This document shows, one piece after another, positions 9,349 through 15,592 of a DNA stretch of 64,000 bases. Position numbers and translations under genes: made by a program. The notes under the pieces are model-generated. The model saw nothing but the letters and a program-made list of their open reading frames with translations, searched no databases and was not told the origin of the DNA. Source of the stretch: a virus; the IMG/VR virus record IMGVR_UViG_3300050821_002494, positions 1 through 64,000 of that record; one strand, written 5' to 3'. Positions within the stretch are counted from its first letter, which is position 1. Each line of letters begins with the position of its first letter.

Positions 9349-10113
9349 TTAACCGATGGTCTGGTTATTCGTGAACGGTGACTGCCTGACCTTCGAGACG
9401 AAGAAGTAATCCACGATCAAAGTGTGAGCGGCGGCGCTCGCGTTGAGCAACGCGATGGTCATCGTCAGCGGGTTGGTTGAGGTGCCGGCAGACTGCGCGG
9501 CAGTCAGCGAGCCCTGATAGTTGGCGTTGACCCACGCGCGCCAGATGCCATCGACGGCGGTGTAGGCGAGGACGCAATCGTACTGCGTCGCGGCCACAAC
9601 CGCACCGAGGTTGGTGCACGGGATCGTCACGGTCGTGCCGCCCGACTTGAACTGAGCCACGAGGGCGGTGCCGCCCGAGGCCTTGTAGAAGCCGACGCTG
9701 TCGAGGAAGGTGAACGGGGTCGCCGTTACCTGTTCGAGACCGAGGAAGACGCTGGAGTTCGTGGCGTCGTCCACATTGAAAGTGAACTGCAGGAACATAT
9801 CGAACGACGCACCCCACGCCCACGTAGTAACGGAGGCGCCTGAGCCGCCCGCCCACTGCATGTAGGAGAAGTCGGTCGCGCCCGCGCCCGCGTTGTTGAG
9901 CTTGAGCAGCCCGCCGTCACCCGAGACGATGACAGGAGCAGACGAGCCGGCGCTCTTGGTGACGGTGAAGTCACCCGAGATCAGGTCGTCGAAGTCATTC
10001 CAGTAGTCGTGATAGCGGAAGGGGCGGTAGCCGGCGTAGTCGCCGAGCGGCCCGACCTCTTGGCTGTCAGACTGACCGTTAGGAATGCGAGTTACGAAAC
10101 GATTGGCGGTCAT
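9349..10113 (-). CDS. Virion-associated beta-sandwich (lectin-like) protein
   Basis: 254 aa. It contains YHDYWNDFDDLISGDFTVTKS, a long set of strands (GASFDMFLQFTFNVDDATN, SVFLGLEQV), and DGIWRAWVNANYQGSL near the C-terminus. The pattern resembles concanavalin-type jelly rolls found in phage head or fibre decorations. It lies directly after the major capsid gene but beyond a hairpin terminator, which should lower its expression relative to capsid. Confidence 0.55.
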   Translation of the reverse strand: MTANRFVTRIPNGQSDSQEVGPLGDYAGYRPFRYHDYWNDFDDLISGDFTVTKSAGSSAPVIVSGDGGLLKLNNAGAGATDFSYMQWAGGSGASVTTWAWGASFDMFLQFTFNVDDATNSSVFLGLEQVTATPFTFLDSVGFYKASGGTALVAQFKSGGTTVTIPCTNLGAVVAATQYDCVLAYTAVDGIWRAWVNANYQGSLTAAQSAGTSTNPLTMTIALLNASAAAHTLIVDYFFVSKVRQSPFTNNQTIG

Positions 10114-10137
10114 GATGAACCTTCGTATAAAAGTGGT

Positions 10138-10182
10138 GAGGGAGAGAGCCGTTAGGCTCCGGGACTTCCGGCTCTCTCCCTC
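10138..10182 (-). terminator. Hairpin downstream of major capsid gene
   Basis: A perfect 14-bp inverted repeat (GAGGGAGAGAGCCG / CGGCTCTCTCCCTC) encloses a 17-nt loop between the capsid stop and the next start. There is no long T run on the minus strand. It may be an attenuator or mRNA stabiliser rather than a full terminator. Confidence 0.65.
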
Positions 10183-10209
10183 GGGACCTCACTTACGCGA
10201 GGCTATTCA

Positions 10210-11124
10210 TTACGCGCCGGGCGTGCCGTAGAGAGCACGGAAGTTCGTCCAAGACGTATCCCAACGCGAGGTCACCTTGTACCTCATGCTGTCCGTCTCG
10301 AAGTCGCCTTCCATGGACTTCTCGGCCATGCGACGGGTCACGAACTGGAGACCCATGCGCTCGTCGGTGACGATCCACCAAGCGGTGGTAGACGTCAGTC
10401 GAGTGATGACCGTATAACCCTTCGGCAGGATTTTCGTGCTCATCACGGGGTTGATGTCGTTGTTCGCCTGACCAGTACGAAGCGCGGACTTGGTGATCAC
10501 CTCGGCTTGGAATTCGTTGTCCGGGGAGACCACGAGGCCCTGCGGCGAGATACGCACCTTCTTCGTGTCGTTGTCCTGAGCCTTGCGGATTTGGATCAGC
10601 AAGTTCTCGACAGACGTCTGCGAGAGTGCAGCGTTCGTCGGCAGAATGTTGGAGACCGTGCCACCCGAGATCGGATGCGCAGAGTTCACCATCGAGACGC
10701 CGTCGCCACCCGGGAACGAACCCGAGAAGCTGTTGTTCAGCACGTTCGCCGTAGCGGTCTCTTCCGTCTCGATCATCGCCTGACCGAGCTGCTCGGCGAA
10801 AATCTTGCCGAGATTGATATGATCACCGTCCTCGACCAACACCTTCGTCAGAGCGAAGGCGCAGCCATAGACGCGGAAGACGTAGCGCTTGTCGAACAGG
10901 ACGCCACCCGACTTGTAGGTGACCGGCATTCCGTCCGGCATAACCGGCGCGGCGCCGAGACCGAACAGCACGGGCTCGTCATGGTAGGCTCTCTTGATAC
11001 CGGGCTTCACGCGGAAAATCTGTCGATACTCGTCCTTACGAATATCGTAGACGCCGTTGAAGTGCTGGTTCAAAATTGGTTCCACGATCACGCGGAACTG
11101 GGTGGAATTCATCGGGGCAGCCAT
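10210..11124 (-). CDS. Major capsid protein
   Basis: 304 aa, in the HK97-fold size range. The order is an N-terminal helix (MNSTQFRVIVEPILNQHF), a central region with ISPQGLVVSPDNEFQAEVI, then STKILPKGYTVITRL, WWIVTDERMGLQF and the C-terminal block DFETDSMRYKVTSRWDTSWT. The RYK..SR..TSW.N.R..YG.PG ending is typical of podovirus capsid proteins. It lies behind scaffold and the PYGLRPV protein, as in many phages. Its C-terminal block is partly duplicated in a small gene at 32903-33184. Confidence 0.85.
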   Translation of the reverse strand: MAAPMNSTQFRVIVEPILNQHFNGVYDIRKDEYRQIFRVKPGIKRAYHDEPVLFGLGAAPVMPDGMPVTYKSGGVLFDKRYVFRVYGCAFALTKVLVEDGDHINLGKIFAEQLGQAMIETEETATANVLNNSFSGSFPGGDGVSMVNSAHPISGGTVSNILPTNAALSQTSVENLLIQIRKAQDNDTKKVRISPQGLVVSPDNEFQAEVITKSALRTGQANNDINPVMSTKILPKGYTVITRLTSTTAWWIVTDERMGLQFVTRRMAEKSMEGDFETDSMRYKVTSRWDTSWTNFRALYGTPGA

Positions 11125-11154
11125 TTTACATACTCCTCAAAAAGCAGCCGCCGA

Positions 11155-11730
11155 CTAGGCGATCTGGCCCTGATAGGTCGATATTGCGACGCGCAGCTCA
11201 GTGAAGGCGTCGCCCCACTGGTTGAAGTCGTAGGGCGCGCGGTCCTGCACGATGAAGGTGGCGGCGCTGGCGCCGGTCACAGTCGCGTTGAGGGCCTGCG
11301 TGGAGATGCCGTTGGTGCTGGTGTTGCCAGTAACCGAGCCGACGAGGTTGACGCCCTGACCGACGGCGGTAGCAGCGACCGAACCGTTAGCCTGAGCCTC
11401 GAAGATCATGCCCTTGTCGTAGTTGTAGTAGGCTCGCATCGGACCGAGGGCGTCATACGTCTGACCCGAGGGCCAATACGGCAGGACGAAGTAGCGGCCG
11501 GCGCTGGAGAACATGCAGCCAGCGAAGACGCCGATGCAGACGTCCGCGCCCGCGACGCACGCAATCAGCGTGCCGGGGTTCGTGGTGCCGTCAAACTTGA
11601 CGGGGGTCTGCGTAAAGAGAGAGCTGGAAGACATGCCGGAGGCGACGCCGTTGAGCAGCTCGACCTGACGGATGGTGCCCGACGGATGGGCAACGGGGCG
11701 AAGCCCGTATGGATTGAGCGTAGCAGTCAC
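11155..11730 (-). CDS. Head structural protein (PYGLRPV family)
   Basis: 191 aa. It begins TATLNPYGLRPVAHPSGTIR, a start seen repeatedly in podovirus head clusters between scaffold and capsid genes. Cysteines occur in IACVAGADVCIGVFAGC. The rest is beta-rich and low in charge. It is probably a capsid decoration or assembly protein. The enzyme-free assignment is by position and N-terminal motif. Confidence 0.6.
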   Translation of the reverse strand: MTATLNPYGLRPVAHPSGTIRQVELLNGVASGMSSSSLFTQTPVKFDGTTNPGTLIACVAGADVCIGVFAGCMFSSAGRYFVLPYWPSGQTYDALGPMRAYYNYDKGMIFEAQANGSVAATAVGQGVNLVGSVTGNTSTNGISTQALNATVTGASAATFIVQDRAPYDFNQWGDAFTELRVAISTYQGQIA

Positions 11731-11883
11731 TGTGGTAACTCCTAGGAATGGGATTGAGAAGACGAAACACCAACCGAGCGCGCACGCTCAGCTTGCCTGT
11801 TCCAGCTACCAACCTGCCTAGAGTTACACCGCCTTACCGGAGGGCGACGCCTACACTACTCAGTGAGCCCGAATACTAGCTAC

Positions 11884-11900
11884 CATTAATCGTTGCATAT
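11884..11900 (-). promoter_or_regulatory. Late motif ATATGCAACGATTAATG (copy 1)
   Basis: The minus strand reads ATATGCAACGATTAATG, matching the motif at 15561-15577 at 16 of 17 positions. It lies 154 nt before the 11730 start and just downstream of a terminator. A promoter or activator site is inferred from the repeat and its place. No other copy was noticed. Confidence 0.4.
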
Positions 11901-11912
11901 GTCGGCGGACAA

Positions 11913-11953
11913 AGTAAAGGCCCCGGGTCTTTCACACCTACGGGGCCTTTACT
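11913..11953 (-). terminator. Perfect 13-bp stem between the 208-aa gene and capsid genes
   Basis: AGTAAAGGCCCCG and CGGGGCCTTTACT pair around a 15-nt loop in the 281-nt gap. The outer end of the stem is A/T-rich, as in rho-independent terminators. With the motif just downstream it would separate scaffold transcripts from capsid transcripts. The rest of the gap holds no ORF. Confidence 0.7.
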
Positions 11954-12011
11954 GACGGAGACGACGCGCTATTGTCCGGGGCGCTCGGCCGAAGCCTTTT
12001 TACTCCGCCTA

Positions 12012-12638
12012 CTACTCGAATTGCTTCGGCTGTCGCCTGAACTTCTGCATTTCCTTGAAGCCGTCGCCGACCATCATCCGGCCACCCTGATCCATCGCGC
12101 GCTCTCGCAGCTCGGCCAGCGGCTCGTAGATGTCGCGGGCCATGTCGCGCGGCATGTCGTGATGGAACTCACGCATATAGTCTTGGTAGTACTCCTCGGG
12201 GCACTCCATGCCGATCATCTCGCGCCAGCGCACGGCGCCGTCGAGAGAGCCGGCGTCCTTAACAGACGACGCCTCGGGGGCCCAACCGGCACCCTCGGCC
12301 ACCAGCTGTTCGAGCTTCAGGATGCTGAAGCCCAGCGCGAGGCGGCGAGCGGGGGTGTCGGTCGGGTGGGAGGTGCTCACCCAGCAGCGATGGAAGCCCT
12401 CCCTCTTCGGGAGGTTGGGGAGGTGGGACTGCGCCCACTTCTCGCGGAAGGCACGCCTGCGGGCGCTGTCAGTCGGGGCGTTGGCGTTCTCCCAGTCGCG
12501 GTTCGAGTACTCGCGGCTGTTATAGCGCGAGCCGCGATCTTCGTATTCGTCGTCGCGGTCGCGGCGGTTGAGGCGCTCGTCTTGCTCCTCCGCGCCCTCG
12601 GCCGTCATGTCGTCGTCCAGCTTGCGTCTGACCATCAT
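12012..12638 (-). CDS. Conserved protein next to scaffold
   Basis: 208 aa. It starts with an acidic, Arg/Asp-rich tract (RLNRRDRDDEYEDRGSR). A folded part follows, with FHRCWVSTSHPTDTPARRLA and a helical C-terminus ending RRQPKQFE. HRCW.ST.H.TD.P.RR is a recurring motif of podovirus proteins encoded beside scaffold. No known activity; head assembly is likely. Confidence 0.6.
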   Translation of the reverse strand: MMVRRKLDDDMTAEGAEEQDERLNRRDRDDEYEDRGSRYNSREYSNRDWENANAPTDSARRRAFREKWAQSHLPNLPKREGFHRCWVSTSHPTDTPARRLALGFSILKLEQLVAEGAGWAPEASSVKDAGSLDGAVRWREMIGMECPEEYYQDYMREFHHDMPRDMARDIYEPLAELRERAMDQGGRMMVGDGFKEMQKFRRQPKQFE

Positions 12639-12644
12639 TAACTC

Positions 12645-13847
12645 CTACAGCTTGCCTTCGGCGCGGGCTTTCTTGAGGCCCTTCCGCCATGTGTTGATGT
12701 AGCCCTGCCGCTCCTTCAGCTGGTCCTCATTGAGGCCATCCTTCTCAAGCAAGCCGAGGGCGTCGAGAGTTTCCTTCGCCAGAGGCGGGAGGTCACGGTC
12801 GCCTGCGTTGTTGCCGCCACGATTGCCACCCGAGCCTCTGCGGCTGCGGGGAGGCAGGCCACCAGAGCGGCGCTGCGGCGCGACGCGGCGCGGTGCGGGC
12901 TCGTCGTTATCGTCATCGTTGTGGTCGTAACTCACTTCGGCACCCAATCCTCTAGCGCGCACGCGGCTCTCAAGCTCGACCCAGTAGCGCTTGGTGCGGG
13001 GGTTGTAGCCTTCATTTACCAGCGTGTCGTCGATGGCCTTGACCATCTGGCTGTCCTCGTCGGTGTTATCCTTCGGATCGAACCAGTCGTGGCGCTTCAT
13101 GAAGATGCGGCTATATCGCTCGGCGTCGGGATCGACGTCGACTACGCCTTGGCGCTGCTGGCGCTGTTGTGTCTGCTGGCCCTGTGGTACCTGCTGCGCG
13201 ACCACTTCGAGGCGACGACGCTCTGCCCCCAATAGTGCGAGGCGCGCGTTGGCCTCGTCGCGGAGCTTCAGGGCCTTGCGCATCAATGCGCCGTTCTGCT
13301 CCGTCATAGCGCGCTCTACGGCACCATCGATGGTCTCAAGCTGGCCTTGGATGCCTGCGATCTGGGCGTCGATGTCTCCGGCATGGAGGCCAAGCTGGGC
13401 GCGACCCATGTCAGTGACTGCGCCCTCCAGCTGACGGATGCGTGCCTCCTGCTGCTGGATAACGGCCGCGCTTTGGCTGCGGGCCTCCCGGCGGGCGCGG
13501 TTGCGGCGCGCCCGGCGCGAGCCGCGCGGGGCGTCGTAGTCGTCGTCCTCGTCGTCATCATAAGCAACACGGGCCTCGATCTCGTCGTCTACGTCGCCGT
13601 CCTCGTCGTCGACCTTGCCGCCGCGAGCCTTATTGCGGCGAGCCTCGTCGCGGGCGGCCTGCTCGCGGGCGATGCGGTTGTCGTCGCCCTCATCGAAGTC
13701 GTCGTCATCCGTCAGGGTGTCGTCGTTCGAGAGGTCGGTGTCCTTGACCAATGTGCCGTCGGCGTTGAAGTCGCCAGCCTTCTTGGAGGTCTTGTCGTCT
13801 GTACCGAAGTCGTCGTCTTCGACTTCGCGTTCGCGCTGGCGGGCCAT
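12645..13847 (-). CDS. Scaffolding protein
   Basis: 400 aa. The N-terminal 130 residues are strongly acidic (DTLTDDDDFDEGDDNRIA). A coiled-coil follows at about 130-215 (QQEARIRQLEGAVTDMG, KALKLRDEANARLALLGAER). The C-terminus is basic (TWRKGLKKARAEGKL). This acidic-coil-basic order is the hallmark of phage scaffolds, whose basic tail contacts capsid. It lies two genes upstream of the capsid cluster. GGAGTAGCC precedes the ATG. Confidence 0.7.
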   Translation of the reverse strand: MARQREREVEDDDFGTDDKTSKKAGDFNADGTLVKDTDLSNDDTLTDDDDFDEGDDNRIAREQAARDEARRNKARGGKVDDEDGDVDDEIEARVAYDDDEDDDYDAPRGSRRARRNRARREARSQSAAVIQQQEARIRQLEGAVTDMGRAQLGLHAGDIDAQIAGIQGQLETIDGAVERAMTEQNGALMRKALKLRDEANARLALLGAERRRLEVVAQQVPQGQQTQQRQQRQGVVDVDPDAERYSRIFMKRHDWFDPKDNTDEDSQMVKAIDDTLVNEGYNPRTKRYWVELESRVRARGLGAEVSYDHNDDDNDEPAPRRVAPQRRSGGLPPRSRRGSGGNRGGNNAGDRDLPPLAKETLDALGLLEKDGLNEDQLKERQGYINTWRKGLKKARAEGKL

Positions 13848-13857
13848 CGGCTACTCC

Positions 13858-14325
13858 TTACGAGGTCTTGATAGTGAGCGGATCGCCGACCACGGGGGCC
13901 ACGGCGTCTGCGTCTTTGATGAACATGAAGGTGACCTTCTGGCCGCCGACACCAAGCTCGATGTCGAAGCGGTCGCCGCCATACATCGGGCAGCGGATGA
14001 AGTCGCCGGGCTTGTACCACGCGCCCTCGGACCACGGCTTGCCGTTCTGGCGGTCGTGGAAGGCCATCGGTGCGCAGGCTCGCACGAGGGCGGACTGGGT
14101 GCGGTACTGCTCGATGTCCTTCACGTCGTCGGGCATGAAGAAGCTGCCGACCTTGTCGCGTGGCATGCGGAGCTGCAGGAGCGCGAGGTAGCCGAAGGGC
14201 ACGCCATACGGGAGCGGCACGTCGGGGAAGGCCTGCTTCATCTCTGCGGTGTAGCGGTCGCCGAGAACTTCGGCGACAGTCGGCACGAGCTTAAAGGACG
14301 TAGCCGGCGTCTTTGTCTTCGTCAT
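13858..14325 (-). CDS. GroES-like (co-chaperonin fold) protein
   Basis: 155 aa from the ATG at 14325 (GAGGAACACC upstream), nested in the end of the previous gene. The pattern VGSFFMPDDVKDIEQYRTQS, ALVRACAPMAFHDR, YKPGDFIRCPMYGGDRFDIE and VTFMFIKDADAVAPVVGDP runs parallel to GroES (mobile loop, VGDIV.F..YGG, ...DILA.V). At this place it could assist GroEL-dependent capsid folding. The match is by pattern only. Confidence 0.5.
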   Translation of the reverse strand: MTKTKTPATSFKLVPTVAEVLGDRYTAEMKQAFPDVPLPYGVPFGYLALLQLRMPRDKVGSFFMPDDVKDIEQYRTQSALVRACAPMAFHDRQNGKPWSEGAWYKPGDFIRCPMYGGDRFDIELGVGGQKVTFMFIKDADAVAPVVGDPLTIKTS

Positions 14326-14551
14326 TGGTGTTCCTCTTCTCTCGGAGCGATAGGGACAGGTCGTCCCCATCAGAAGTGTCACGTTGATTTACTGCGTCGT
14401 TGAAACGCTCGACCATCTCGTTGATGGCCTTCATCTGACCGTGGAGTGTGCCGAAGCCAAACTCGGTCGGATTGCCGGGCGAGGCGAGGCCATCGATAGT
14501 CTCAGCTCGTAATGCGTCCAAGATAGCGAGGACGAGTTCTAAGGGGATCAA
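14291..14551 (-). CDS. Small protein of unknown function
   Basis: 86 aa if the TTG at 14551 is used. No good ribosome site is visible, and an internal ATG (MKAINEMVERF) could be the true start. It is helical with a charged tail (LREKRNTNDEDKD). It overlaps the GroES-like start by 35 nt, so coupling is likely. Confidence 0.45.
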   Translation of the reverse strand: MIPLELVLAILDALRAETIDGLASPGNPTEFGFGTLHGQMKAINEMVERFNDAVNQRDTSDGDDLSLSLREKRNTNDEDKDAGYVL

Positions 14552-14575
14552 GGGTTTCGGAGCCTTTGAGGGGTT

Positions 14576-14761
14576 TTAGCGGTTAGAGCCGCGCGAGAGG
14601 TCCTTCTTGCTGCCGCCGATGCGGCGCTCGGATCGGCTTTGCTCAAGGCTCTCGCCAGTCGCGAGCGTCTTGTGCGGATCGACCGGGCCGGCGGGGTACT
14701 TGCCGGGGTTCACCTTCGAGCTTGAGAACTTCGCTTCGTTCTTGTTCTTACGGAAAGTCAT
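14576..14761 (-). CDS. Small basic protein
   Basis: 61 aa, rich in Lys, Arg, Ser and Gly (MTFRKNKNEAKFSSSKV, SRSERRIGGSKKDLSRG), and probably disordered. It is the first of four small basic head-cluster genes. It could bind DNA or portal, but nothing in the sequence decides. Confidence 0.5.
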   Translation of the reverse strand: MTFRKNKNEAKFSSSKVNPGKYPAGPVDPHKTLATGESLEQSRSERRIGGSKKDLSRGSNR

Positions 14762-14772
14762 CGGAGCCTTTC

Positions 14773-14982
14773 TTAGAGTATGCCCTTGCCTTTGAAGCCG
14801 CGCTGAGTGTGCTCATCGCCGCCGTAGGGCTTGGACTGCGGACCCGGATCGGGAACGCGGGTTGCGGTGTCGCGGCCGACGCCGCCCTTGGTTGAGGCCT
14901 TCGGCTTCGCGTTATTTCCCACGCCGGATTTGCGGAGTTCCGCGCCGCCGGCCGGGGTCTTGTAGGAGAAGCCCGACGCCAT
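14773..14982 (-). CDS. Small basic protein, paralog A
   Basis: 69 aa with GFSYKTPAGGAELRKSGVGN then KASTKGGVGRDTATRVPDPG. It aligns with the next gene upstream (GFPTKNPVGGVESRKSASGN, KAS...GRGRDT), so the two arose by tandem duplication. It looks disordered and basic. Likely virion-associated by position only. Confidence 0.55.
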   Translation of the reverse strand: MASGFSYKTPAGGAELRKSGVGNNAKPKASTKGGVGRDTATRVPDPGPQSKPYGGDEHTQRGFKGKGIL

Positions 14983-14984
14983 GA

Positions 14985-15233
14985 CTACTTGACGCCTTTA
15001 TCGCGAAAGCTGCCGCCCGAACCGGGCCAGCTATTTTCCTTGGTCGCCTCGCCGGCATACTTGCGGGCGAACTCGGCAGCAGAGAGGCCGGTGTCGCCAC
15101 CAGTCTTCAAGCCGGTGTCGCGGCCACGGCCACCGTCGCGGAGATTGGCCGAGGCCTTGTCCCGCTTGTCGTTGCCGCTCGCTGACTTACGGCTCTCAAC
15201 ACCCCCAACGGGGTTCTTGGTCGGAAAACCCAT
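14985..15233 (-). CDS. Small basic protein, paralog B
   Basis: 82 aa from the ATG at 15233, chosen because AGGAG lies 7 nt upstream. It shares the GF..K.P.GG.E.RKS..GN...KAS...GRDT pattern with the 69-aa neighbour and has an extra C-terminal segment (AAEFARKYAGEATKE). Function unknown. Confidence 0.55.
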   Translation of the reverse strand: MGFPTKNPVGGVESRKSASGNDKRDKASANLRDGGRGRDTGLKTGGDTGLSAAEFARKYAGEATKENSWPGSGGSFRDKGVK

Positions 15234-15235
15234 GA

Positions 15236-15544
15236 CTAGCTCCTGCCTCCGCGACACATCTTGGCGAAGTGCGCGTCACTCGAATTGAACCCGTTCTCGC
15301 CACGTGAGCGTGACATCTTGGCGTCGTCGTGATAGTGGGCTACCTTGCCGCCGCGCCGGAAGGCGGCACCGGGAACCTGCGTCTGGAGGCCCTGCATCGG
15401 GCCCGCGCCGCCGCCGGGAATGCCGGAGGGCTGGCCGAGCGCGCCTGCGCGAGCTGCGCCGGCCGGATGGGGCATCACGCCCTTGGACGCCAAGCCCATA
15501 TTGGGCGGACGACCTACGCGTGCGAAGACGTTTTTCCTAGCCAT
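15236..15544 (-). CDS. Small Gly/Pro-rich basic protein
   Basis: 102 aa. It has AGALGQPSGIPGGGAGPMQG, then AAFRRGGKVAHYHDDAKM and a CRGGRS tail. The RRGGKV element recalls the GG-linkers of the 1222-aa protein. TCAGGAG precedes the ATG and the late motif ATATGCAACGATAAATG lies a few bases further up. Unknown role in the head cluster. Confidence 0.55.
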   Translation of the reverse strand: MARKNVFARVGRPPNMGLASKGVMPHPAGAARAGALGQPSGIPGGGAGPMQGLQTQVPGAAFRRGGKVAHYHDDAKMSRSRGENGFNSSDAHFAKMCRGGRS

Positions 15545-15560
15545 TCAAAAATACTCCTGA

Positions 15561-15577
15561 CATTTATCGTTGCATAT
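15561..15577 (-). promoter_or_regulatory. Late motif ATATGCAACGATAAATG (copy 2)
   Basis: Same motif as at 11884-11900, here 17 nt upstream of the 15544 start and just after the portal stop. Two near-identical copies in otherwise compact DNA suggest a regulatory site for the head genes. Confidence 0.4.
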
Positions 15578-15592
15578 TCCGGGGTCTGAAGT

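Noticed and set aside
10507-11745. 412-aa plus-strand ORF opposite the capsid genes
   Set aside because: Shadow of the capsid and 191-aa genes. Composition rich in Arg, His and Val, no domain, and no promoter.
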